NCBI GenBank assembly: GCA_033239525.1
Contig: BSYO01000020.1
Span: 12,581,546 to 12,645,545, forward strand
Source of the DNA: Nepenthes gracilis
Taxonomy: Eukaryota > Streptophyta > Magnoliopsida > Caryophyllales > Nepenthaceae
DNA length: 64,000 nt
Reading direction: 5' to 3'
Shown: piece after piece, positions 33,516 through 43,690 of the stretch
Layout of the letters: every line of letters starts with the position of its first letter
Position numbering within the stretch: position 1 is the first letter of the stretch
Program-made: the position numbers and the translations under genes
The notes under the pieces: model-generated
What the model saw: only the letters and a program-made list of their open reading frames with translations
Databases searched by the model: none
What the model was told of the DNA's origin: nothing

Positions 33516-33858
33516 TGTAACGTCCCCGACACATCAGCATGTGGATATTGTCCGCTTTGGGGCGGGGAAACTTCACTGCGTCCCAAGTCATCACCGTCCC
33601 GCACGGTTTTATTCCTGACAGACCGGAATCCACGCCCCCAAAATGCGTCCCCCAGAGTGACACAGCGGCGGCACAACGTGGTGAGATATTGTCCTCTTTG
33701 GCCTGGGAGAACTTTCCAGCGTCTTCAGCCATACACAGGCCTCAAGGTTTTCTCTTAGCAAACCCCCCACAGCTCCTGTGATCGCCCACAAGAAGAGGTA
33801 TCCACGCCCTTATAAAGGCCTGTTTCGTTTACCTCTCCATCCGATGTGGGACTCTACA
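33516..33858 (-). repeat. TRIM LTR, upstream copy
   Basis: 343 bp, same motifs as its partner. The TTTATAAGG on the minus strand may act as a TATA box. Confidence 0.8.
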
Positions 33859-33863
33859 TTAAT

Positions 33864-34260
33864 TATGAGAAATAAGCGAGCTTTAGAAAATAAATTTTAT
33901 TTTCAAAAAGAGAGTTTTTTTTTTAAAAAAATATTTTCAGCATAAGTTTTCATTTGACAAAAGAAAAAGGTTTTTCTAATCAATGTATTTTTTTCCCTTT
34001 TTCTTGTTTGCATGGGCAAAATTCCAAAAATGTGGAAAAGATTTTTCAATATGAGCCAAATACTAGAAAATCAACAAAACCTAAAATATAATGTTCTAAA
34101 GGGACATGCCTGAGAGAAACAAAGTGGTCCTAACAGTTTGATTTGGTCAGCCCAGAAATTTTAAGGACTTAGTCATAATATATTAGTATTATATACAAGA
34201 GCAGCAAAATGCTAGACCCAATTAATTATTTGAGCCATGTATAATCTCAAGTAAATATAA
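33864..34260. other. AT-rich spacer of copy II
   Basis: Matches copy I near 13100-13500 (GTTTTTCTAATCAATG, GGGCAAAATT, GAGCCAAATAC). No gene. Confidence 0.55.
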
Positions 34261-36318
34261 CTTTAGATTAATTTAAATGGACAGTCCAGATTAAAAAAAT
34301 ATAACTTCAAATCTAGGACATCTTGATACGTCCAAATAACTAATTAAAAAAAAAACAAAACTTTTGATCTAGACCGTTTAACGAACAGTCCAGGTCCATT
34401 CACATATATAATTTAACCAAAGACATGCATGAAATCGAGGTCGTTGATTTCATCCGACGGCCGACGGTCCAGTGGTCGAAAAGCAAGATCCTATTTCGCC
34501 TAATTTTAAAGATGTTAAGTAAAACCATGAAAATTTTACTTGACTTCTAACCCAATTCGCAGAGAGACGCAACGGCGAGAGGCTTGAGAGAGTGAACGGA
34601 TTGGGGATTAGGGTTTTAGAAGTGACAGAGCAAACGAGGCATATATTCAAAATAACAACAAAACTTCGTTACCTGCTATTTGACCTTATTGAATTGCATT
34701 ATCAAAGGTGAGAACCGGGGAAAGAAAGATTACTGAAGAGCACCGGCGACAGTTTTGCGGTCGTCTGCCGTCCGGAGGGGTGAGAGCCGCAGAGAGAGGC
34801 AATGGCAAGAGGCTTGTGAGAATTTGAGGATTAGAAATTAGGGTTTGAGAAAGTAAGACAAAAAATAGACTATGCATCTGATATACGTATTTTTTTAAAT
34901 TTCCAAGTTTCATCTCGCCCGTCCATGTGTCTCGTAATTGTCGACCCCCATTTTCGTTTTTTTATTTCGAAGTCTAATATTGGCCGTCCATGTGTCTCGT
35001 ATTCAACAGCCCAAAATTTTAAAATATAACTTCAGATCTGGGCCGTCGGTTAATGGATGGCCTAGATCGGTCCGAATAACTAATTAAAAAAAACAAAGCA
35101 TTTGGTCTGAGCCGTCGGTTAACGGACGGCCACATCCGCTCACATGAATAATTTAAAAAGAAGAAACACATACGAAATCATGAAAATTTTAAAGATGAAA
35201 CCGAAGGCCCGGTGCGGAAAAGCAGGATCCTGCTTCACCTAGTTTTATGAACGTTAAGTAAAATCATGAAAAAAATTAACTTCAAACCCCATTTGGCAAA
35301 GAGAGAGAGAGGCCATGGCGAGAGGCATAAGAGAGTGAGAGGATTAGGGATTAGGGTTTGATAAGTGAGAGAGACAGTGGAGAGAAAGGTTGTTGGTAGG
35401 CGTCGGTGAAAGTTCTCTGGTCATCCGCCGTCCGGAGGAGTGAGATCCACAGAGAGAGGCGACGACGAGAGGCTTCTGGGAGCGAGAGGATTAAGGTTTG
35501 AGAAAGCGAGACAGAGAATGGACGAGGCATCTGATATTCGTAATTTTTATAATTTCCGAGTTAACTCTCGCCCGTTCACGTGTCTCGTAATCAGCGACCC
35601 CAATTTTTATTTTTTTATTTTGAAGTTTTAATCTTGGCCATCCATCTATCTCGTAATCAACAGCCCAAATTTTTAAATAAATTGAGCCATTGAATCAAAA
35701 ATTTAAATAGACGGACGATATTAAAAAATATAACTTCAAATCTGGGCCGTCGGTTAATGGACGGCCCAGATCCGTCCAAGTAATTAATTAAAAAAATATA
35801 ATATTTGATTTGGGCTGTCCATTAACGGACGGCTAGATCCGTTCACATAAATAATTTAAAAGGAAGAAACACATACAAAATTATGCAAAGTTTACGAACA
35901 AAACAGACAGCCCAGGTTTATTTCGAAGTTTTAATCTTGGCCATCCATCTATCTCGTAATCAACAGCCCAAATTTCCAAATAAATTAAGCCATTGAATCA
36001 AAAATTTAAATAGACGGACGATATTAAAAAATATAACTTCAAATCTGGGCCGTCGGTTAATGGACGGCCCAGATCCGTCCAAGTAATTAATTAAAAAAAC
36101 ATAATATTTGATTTGGGCTGTCCATTAATGGACGGCCAGATCCGTTCACATAAATAATTTAAAAGGAAGAAACACATACAAAATTATGCAAAGTTTACGA
36201 ACAAAACAAACAGCCCAGGACGGAAAAGCAGGATCCTCTTTCACCTAATTTTACGGACGTTAAGTAAAATCACAAAAATTTTACTTAACTCCAAACCCCA
36301 TTTGGGATGTGAATCATG
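34261..36318 (-). promoter_or_regulatory. array of promoter or first-exon-like modules, copy II
   Basis: At least three modules face the minus strand. Each has one or more palindromic blocks (ATCTGGGCCGTC...GACGGCCCAGAT), a CT-rich leader and a telo box; AAACCCTAA on the minus strand lies at 34608-34616, 34838-34846 and 35351-35359. Behind the first, GCAG/GTAACG near 34670 looks like a splice donor. No CaaX-type gene follows here: downstream on the minus strand lies spacer and the TRIM element. These may be orphan promoters. Confidence 0.45.
35619..36224. repeat. two tandem copies of a 303-bp unit
   Basis: GAAGTTTTAATCTTGGCCAT at 35622 recurs at 35925. Each unit ends with AACAAAAC and CAGCCCAGG and contains a pair of palindromic GGGCCGTC/GACGGCCC blocks. 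The copies are nearly identical, so this duplication is recent compared with the rest. Confidence 0.85.
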
Positions 36319-36420
36319 CTTCTCAAAGCAGGATTTCACCCCCAGTTTAGTAAAAAAAAATTATAAACTTAAAATACAAAAAAAAAATCCATTTGGGGGC
36401 GAAACCCCTGCTTTGAGAAG
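36319..36420. repeat. short inverted repeat, possible MITE or foldback
   Basis: CTTCTCAAAGCAGG at 36319 pairs with CCTGCTTTGAGAAG ending at 36420. The arms extend to about 28 bp with a few mismatches (HCCCCCA against TGGGGGC), and the loop is A-rich. No coding content. It interrupts the promoter-like array. Confidence 0.65.
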
Positions 36421-36479
36421 TAGGAACCCCGCCGCCAACCAGATTTCGTAGAGAGAGGCGATGGCTAGAGGCTTGAGAG

Positions 36480-36925
36480 AGTGGGATGACCTTACGAATT
36501 GGGTAGAGGATTTGAGTCGGCTAGATTCGAAGATGTGGAAGATGACATTATGGATTTAGTTATGTGATTTTATGCCTTCTGATGTATATTATATACTTTT
36601 GATAGATTTTATATATAGATGTATGCATATGATGATATATCCGTAGTATAGTTTCTTCTATATTGATAAATGTATATACTTTCGTAGGTTATTATGATTA
36701 GTTTGGATATCTAATAGCATTTATATTAAGCCAACGTCATACCGGAGTTATAATATTGGTGTCACCTGTGATTTTGTGGTTTTTGGATCCTGTGATTTAT
36801 GTATTGTGGATTATGTGCTTGTTGTATAAAAATTTGTACAGTTTTATATTAGGTCGATGACCGTATTAGAATTGAAATTCTACCAGATTTTCAATTAAAA
36901 ATACGATATGTCATACCCATCCTAT
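36480..36925 (+). repeat. fragment of the long LTR-like block
   Basis: Shares GATGTATGCATATGATGA and the path TATAGTTTC, GATAAATGT, CAACGTCATACCGGAGTTAT, TTTTGTGGTTTTTGGATC with 12180-12612 and 52940-53332. It ends AATACGATATGTCATA, the counterpart of AATACGAGACGTCACA. The decayed state suggests an old copy. Confidence 0.6.
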
Positions 36926-37625
36926 AAATGCACTTAATTTTGTTTACAAATTCTTATATGGTACTTCAAAAATGTTGTTTGATTTTGAGGCAAAGAAAAG
37001 TGATTTGGAGGTACCAGGGTTGGGTAGTAGTTGGTTAGTGGGGAAGGAAATTATGGTGGTTGGTTGTGGTGGTTGTGGTGGGGCATTAAGTTACCTTGAG
37101 AGTGATTTTATCGGTCAATTCAATTGCTTTAAGTATTTTGAAATTACTCAACATAAAAGACAATGTTATCATTTTGTTGATAAAAAAGAAAGGTAATTAA
37201 GCTACATTTTAGGTGGGGTGATCCAGTTCAATGAACTTGGTCAAGTATCTTGACCGATCCTTCATCATAGTGAAAATACATCAGTCTTTTGAAGCATAAT
37301 TCATTGTTGTCTAAAGAAAAAGAAAAAAATTTCTTTAAGTATATAATTAGTGAAAATATGTCTGCACCATCGTTGGTAGGCGGCTGTGAACACTAACTCA
37401 AATAGCATGAGCTAAAACGCCACCTACTTGGATAGTAGTAGCATATTTCTTTGATAAACTGATATTTATATAAATTTAAATTTATAAATAATAAAATTCT
37501 CGCTTAATTAATATAAATAGTTAAACAAAATTATTCATGTCCTAAAGCAGCCATCATATAACAAGGCGAAATCAATTACATTCTCTGCTAAAATCCTGTA
37601 ATTGTATAAAAATTATAAATTGTGA

Positions 37626-37800
37626 TTATAAAATAGAACAATGGTGGCCATACTTATCTCCCTTATTCTTTTGTCCATCTTCGTCGTTGTTTCCTTTGGT
37701 TGGCGATGGCACCGGTGGATGTTCAGGCATTATTTCCAACCCACAGCTACGATTACCTTGTCCATCCATTTGGATTTTCTTTAGTTGAGGGTGTAGCTAG
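37626..37800 (-). pseudogene. CaaX-family paralogue A, internally deleted
   Basis: The C-terminus reads GDKYGHHCSIL and stops at 37626, the same end as paralogue B (DHHCSIL). CSIL is a geranylgeranylation-type CaaX box. Upstream, compared with B, about 160 bp are missing in two pieces, which removes the middle of the protein and breaks the frame. The upstream part resumes at the segment matching the start of B (TACGATTACCTTGTCCATCC). It is a dead copy, but its CaaX end is intact. Confidence 0.6.
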
Positions 37801-38329
37801 TACTTTAGGTGACCATATCATTTATAGTTTTTTTTTTACCAAGATGCTCAACTCTTTGCTTGTAATGGCAAGATATTTAACGTGTTTGCGTGCAATATTT
37901 CCTTAAATTATCCTTAACTCACAATATTCAAGACAAAGCTATGTTTTATTAGATTATCAGAAGTCCTAACTTCTTATTCAAGCATTCCTCCTAGTGATGC
38001 AAAGTCCCAGAGATGGAATAAAGTGTTTCACTAAATGCGCATGAATGCCATTATTCTCTATCCACTATCCAACAAGTGACTTAGATTATTGAGCACATAT
38101 GACTTTATTCTTATGCGCTATATTTTATTTTCTTTTACATTAACAAAAAGTAATTTAAAATAGACCAATTGAATTTTATAAGAATAAAGGATTTTGTATA
38201 CATTCAATGTTATGATATAAGTACATAGGTCTTAATTGACAGACTACGTAAAATAAGTACGAAATTGTATAAATAGTATCTAATTTGTATTTTGATTGTT
38301 AGAATTAAATAAGGTGTAGATGAAATAAG

Positions 38330-38771
38330 ATGATTATAATATTATGTTACTTGGTTTGTAAAGAAAGAACTATTCCACACAAGAATACTTATTACCACTA
38401 CCATCGCCACCACAACTTGTGGGCGGGAAGTCGGAGTAGTCTTGATGGGATTGCAGATCTTGACATTCTAGTTATCCTACTTGTCCTACATTATCTTCGT
38501 AGCAATAACATTCTCAAATTATTGCCTTTCCCTTATATTGTTGAATACAACAATATTCATCCATTAATTTTAAATCAATTGTTTGCCAAATGGTGAAAGG
38601 AGCAATGAAGATCTTTTAGGTCTTTCACTGCTCAAGGACCCATACTACCATTATTCTAATTCCCATGGTGAAGAGCATCTGATACCCCATCGCTTTGATA
38701 TTATAACTGCCTGGTTAATGCAGATCTATCGAATGAGATTGATGATCAATGGAAAGAATAACAATTTGTAG
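38330..38771 (+). other. coding-like segment in unit A, unidentified
   Basis: Two overlapping plus-strand frames look protein-like: 38330-38596 (SRSSLDGIADLDILVILLVL, LPFPYIVEYNNIHPLI) and 38583-38771 (SNEDLLGLSLLKDPYYHYSN). Unit B keeps the first frame over about 55 codons (SRSSLDGVVDLDIQVILPAL, LPFPIIIEYNNVPPLI) and the second with stops. I do not recognise a family. It could be the remnant of an exon pair. Confidence 0.3.
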
Positions 38772-41700
38772 AATCTCTATTTGCATAAAGCTAAAGAGTG
38801 CAAATGACTTGTCATGCAACCGACCAATAAAGATCTTCAGGATACCTTTTATTTTTATTTGGTGCAAATTAAATAAATAAATTGATCACCTAAGTATAAA
38901 AACATATTCATATTCATATATATATATATATACTTTCCATTCCCCACAGTTAGATTACTCTATTTGGTATACACAAGGGGGTTGCGATATACAGCACTGT
39001 AATGCGGCCTCCTAACTATTAGATTATTTATGATTTAACAGTTAATATTTAATATATTAAAATAATATAATATAAAAGTATATTTATTAAAAAAATTTAA
39101 TAAAATGTTAAATATTTAAACGATAATTTGATAAAAAAGAATATAAAAATATAGCATTTTTATACTTCAAAAATATTTTTTTAATGATAAATTTTACCCA
39201 CTAAATACCAATCCGAGGAGTATATTGCGCCACGTCCTATTCTCCTATTTGGCCATATAATTCATCACAAAATGAACTGAATTTATCTCTTTTCTAAAAA
39301 CATCTACAATCTTCAGTATAATTTAATAGATTAATTAAATAGTGATGTTATAAGGGTATCTTGATGACGAATATTTCATCGTCCATCCTAACAATAGAAC
39401 TTATACAAAAATATATTCATAGATAAATGCCACATTATGTTAAAAATTTTTAATAGTGGCCAAAAGGTATTTTCAGAAAACTTATTTTTATTAAATTTGC
39501 TACACCATTTCATTGAAATTAAAATGACGTCCTTCATGCATATAAAATATGACTAAAAGTTTCACTTTAACACCACTAATCAAATAAATTATAAGAATAA
39601 ACTTTTCAACTCAAAAGTTGCATTATTTAGTAGTATTAGATTCCACAGAAAATATTACAAATATTGCTTTAAATTTCAAACAATAAGAATGATCAAACAC
39701 ATGAATTTCTTCCCATAGTTGTGAAAAGGTTAACATTATTACCTTGGTGCAAAATCATGACATATATTCTTCTTCATAATGGTGGCCATCAAAGGAGATG
39801 GAGCCCTTTAAAGTTTATTCCCCATTTGTTGAAAGTAGACTACTTATCAATCACATAATAGCAAAATTATAACAATTTTGAATCGTAGCAATAGTATTTT
39901 ATAAAATATAAGTTAATACTGCATATGATAGGATCAAATTAGTCTCACCTTTTTCCAAATCTCTCATATAGTAGATGTTTTGTATACTAAATTATCCCTT
40001 TTTTTTCCCTTTACTTTTGATGTAAGTCCTTTTATTATCTTGTTAGAGGACTGAAATAAATTTGCATTTTATGCTTGCTAGACTAAGGTCGACCTGCCTT
40101 AAATATCCATTATAAATATTGGAGTCTTCAAATTCCTCGCTTATTCATCAAAGATAGAGTTAGGAATTAATGATTTCTCAATTAATCATATATTGTATAA
40201 TTTTTTAGTATTTAAATATCTATGTGTTTATTATAGTGTCGACCACACAATTAATCATGAGTTCAATCACCCCTTTTAAAGAGCTAGTATAATGTGCATC
40301 AATTTAATCAATTTTTGTGTCTTATTTTAATGATCATATAATTAAAAATATTTAGTATTCTAATTTAGAAACAATCAGAGGTTAAAAGTATAATATCATC
40401 TAAATTCAATAATTACATTGTTCAACTCGCCTTTAAGAAAGGCTGTGGAGAAATTTTCAAAGGTTTTTAATACCTTAAGAGTGGTATAAGGTAAAGAACT
40501 TCTCAATAATAATAAAATCATAATTTCTATTATGTGTTTTAAGTATAGAGCAGTTGAATTACCTTCACCTTTTTTTAGTGATCCTACTTCTAAAAGGGTT
40601 GGTGGCTGTGAACTTGGTGAATGTCAATTTCGATCACCTAGCACCGTGACTATTCTTTTGGTCGTCGCCCAACAGCTAGGAAATTGTATATCGTGATACA
40701 CCTAAAGATGAAAAAATAGCAACAATGGGTATCCTAGCGTATGAGTTTTTTCTATTGTTAGTTCCAAAAAGGATAATGTGCATTATATAGGCTTACCACT
40801 ATACTACGAAGAAGTTATTTTTCATTGTTTATCATTTTCATTATTAATCAACTTCATAGTCGTGATAAACCTTATACCTCGACTAAAAACGAGTTGAACA
40901 ATAAATGTATCTCAATTAGTCTCGATGTTGATTGACTTGGGACGATTATAGATGATTTCTTATATACTATGTTTCCTTCCTAATATTACAGAACAAAGAT
41001 GAAGGTAGAAGGATCAAAACCATAAGGATGCCATTATCTAAGACTTTCAAGGCTGAAAGATCATAACCGTCAAACACATCAGGGAGAGGATTGGAGCTCA
41101 AGAAGAAAACATTTTTGGAAAACAACTTGGCCGTTATTATTGGTGAGCAAAGGCATTAGTCTTTTGACGATTGAGGAAATAGCGTGAATGTCATAGCATC
41201 ACATCTCCAACCCAATATTCGTAATTAAATATACAAATCAAATTTTAATTTAAGACCCATAATTAGATATTTAATTACTGACTTAAACCCAATTTAAATA
41301 ATAGGACGTAATCTGACAACAAAGGGTTTAAATAGTCTATTAATTTATAAATTTGAAAATACAAGATTCAAAATCTATATTCAATAGTGACTCAAATAGC
41401 TAATTTATGCTGAATGACGTATACTATAAATAAGAAAAAGCATTTCAAATTCGAAATTAAAACAACCGACAATATATCGAACATCGTAATTGAATTAAAT
41501 TCTTAGCTCATGTCCTTAATACAGACAATTTAAAAATCGAATTAACAAACTCCTAATTGAATAATTGAAATACAGCTAAAATATCTAAAGAAATTATTTC
41601 TTTTGAAAAGCCTCTCCGATGATCAAAAATCTCTACAAATACATTCAACCATCTTAATCTTAAAGGTTAACAAAAATGTGATAAAAGAAAACCAAATATT

Positions 41701-42412
41701 TAACAAAGTACGTATAATTTTTATATATGTAGATATAGTAAATAAATATGTAAATAGTACTTCAAAAATGTTGTTCGATTTTGAGGCAAAGAAAAGTGAT
41801 TTGAAGGTACCAGGGTTGGGTAGTAGTTGGTTGGTGGGGAAGGAAATTATGGTGGTTGGTTGTGGTGGGGCATTAAGTTACCATGAGAGGGATTTTATGG
41901 GTCAATTCAATTGCTTTAAGTGTTTTGAAATTACTCAACGTAAATGACAATTGTATCATTTTGTTGATAAAGAAGAAAGGTAATTAAGCTACTTTTTAGG
42001 TGGGGTGATCCAGTTCAATGAACTTGGTTAAGTATCTTGACCAATCCTTCATCATAGCGAAAATACATCAGTATTTTGAAGCATAATTCATTGTTGTCTA
42101 AAGAAAAAGAAAAAATTTTCTTTAAATATATAATTAGTAAAAATATGTCTGCACCATCGCTGGTAGGCGGCTGTGAACACTAGCTCAAATAGCATGAGCT
42201 AAAATGCCACCTACTTGGATAGTAGTAGCACATTTTTTTGATAAACTGATATTTATATAAATTTAAACTTATAAATAATAAAAGTTTCACTTAAATAATA
42301 TACGTAGTTAAACAAAATTATTCATGTCCTAAAGCAGCCATCATATAACAAGACGAAATCAATTACATTCTCTACTAAAACCCTATAATTGCATAAAAAA
42401 TATAAATTGTGA

Positions 42413-42721
42413 TTATAAAATAGAACAATGGTGGTCGTACTTATCTCCCTTATTCTTTTGTCCATCTTTGCCATTGTTTCCTTCGGTTGGCATTTCTCGA
42501 CTTGATAATGGCACCAATAGATGTTCAGGCATACGATGACAACAAGATACCATCTCTTTGAGTTCGAGATTTTGATATTCCTGAATTCCAACGTGAGTTC
42601 TATATTGATTGGGGACAACATTCTCTCTTGCTGCTTCTGTTGTGTTATTGCCATTGAACTCCTCACTCACATTTATTTCACCTTTATTGTTGTCACTGAC
42701 CGCTACGATTATCTTGTTCAT
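42413..42721 (-). CDS. small CaaX protein, paralogue B
   Basis: 102 codons, the only uninterrupted family member that still ends in a terminal CaaX box (YDHHCSIL, stop at 42413). CSIL favours geranylgeranyl transfer, so the protein could be membrane-anchored in the cytosol. Residues 35-75 (QYRTHVGIQEYQ, RMPEHLLVPL) resemble the DTHVGYHMF and PEHL motifs of paralogues C and D, so B seems to keep one degenerate repeat. A basic stretch (KDGQKNKGDK) precedes the box, as in many prenylated proteins. The ATG is uncertain: an alternative one-base-shifted start MDEQDNRSG lies a few bases upstream. No signal peptide or membrane segment. Not recognised as a known family. Expression is unknown. Confidence 0.45.
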   Translation of the reverse strand: MNKIIVAVSDNNKGEINVSEEFNGNNTTEAARENVVPNQYRTHVGIQEYQNLELKEMVSCCHRMPEHLLVPLSSREMPTEGNNGKDGQKNKGDKYDHHCSIL

Positions 42722-43374
42722 CCATCTGGAATTTCTTTAGTTGAGGGTGTCAGCTAGTGCTTCAGGTGATCATATCATTTCTAGTTTTTTTTTTTTTTGA
42801 CCATGATGCTCAACTCTTTGCTTGTAATGGCAAGATATTTAATGTGTTTGCGTGCAATATTTCTTTAAATTCTCCTTAACTCACAATATTCAAGAGAAAA
42901 CTATGCCTTTATTAGATTATCAGAAGTCCTAACTTCTTATACAAGCATTCCTCCTAGTGATGCAAAGTCCCAGAGATGGAATAAAGTGTTTCACTAAATG
43001 CGCATGAATGCCATTATTCTTTATCCACTATCCAACAAGTGACTTAGATGATTGAGTACATATGACTTTATTGTTATGAGCTATATTTTATTTTCTTTTA
43101 CATTAATAAAAAGTAATTTAAAATAGACTAATTGAATTTTATAAGAATAAAGGATTTTGTATACATTCAATGTTATGATATAAGTACATAGGTCTTAATT
43201 GATAGACTACATAAAATAAGTACGAAATTGTATAAATAGTATCTAATTTGTATTTTGATTGTTAGAATAAAATAAAGTGTGCATGAAATAAGATGATAAT
43301 ACTATTATATTACCTGGTTTGTAAAGAAAGAACTATTCCATACAAGAATACTTATTACCATTACCATCGCCACT

Positions 43375-43690
43375 ATAACGAGAAGTCGAAGTAGTCTTGA
43401 TGGGGTTGTAGATCTTGACATTCAAGTTATCCTACCTGCCCTACATCATCTTCCTGGCAATAGCATTATCAATTTCTTACCTTTCCCAATTATTATTGAA
43501 TACAATAACGTTCCTCCATTAATTTTCAATCAACTATTTGCTAAATGGTGAAAAGAGCAATGAAGACCTTTTAGGTCTTTCACTGTTCAAGGACCCATAC
43601 CACCATTATTCTAATTCCCATGGTGAAGGACATTTGATACCTCATCACATTGATATTATGACTGCCTAGTAAATGCAAATATATCGAAAG
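43375..43690 (+). other. coding-like segment in unit B
   Basis: Counterpart of 38330-38771. The first frame is open from about 43380 to the stop near 43548. The second frame carries SNEDLLGLSLFKDPYHHYSN and then two stops. Conservation of the protein-like reading in both copies is the only support. Confidence 0.28.

Larger units (their letters stand above)
33100..33858 (-). mobile_element. complete TRIM retrotransposon, 759 bp
   Basis: Two direct repeats (33100-33446 and 33516-33858) start TGTAATGTCCCC / TGTAACGTCCCC and end in CTACA on the plus strand. Only 69 bp separate them. Read on the minus strand, TGGTATCAG sits 2 bp inside the upstream LTR and matches the start of the tRNA-iMet primer site, and AGGGAGGTGGAC just before the other LTR is a polypurine tract. 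So the element lies on the minus strand, begins TGTAGAGTCCCACATCGG and ends ACATTACA. It is flanked by TCAAT (33095-33099) and TTAAT (33859-33863), a 5-bp target-site duplication with one change. It has no coding capacity, as is usual for TRIMs, and must move in trans. Confidence 0.85.
36961..41756. repeat. tandem duplication, unit A (4796 bp)
   Basis: Starts GTACTTCAAAAATGTTG and runs in parallel with unit B over its whole length, including all AT-rich spacer. It lacks about 160 bp that unit B has inside the CaaX gene. Long parts (38780-41750) have no recognisable gene. Confidence 0.92.

Noticed and set aside
33100..33858. Cassandra-type TRIM with 5S rRNA
   Set aside because: No 5S promoter or gene sequence is present in the LTRs.
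36972..37196. Plus-strand frame MLFDFEAKKSDLEVPG, repeated at 41766 and near 14280
   Set aside because: It lies where the 3' untranslated region of the minus-strand CaaX genes would be, and the versions in copies I and III are out of frame. Duplication alone explains the similarity.
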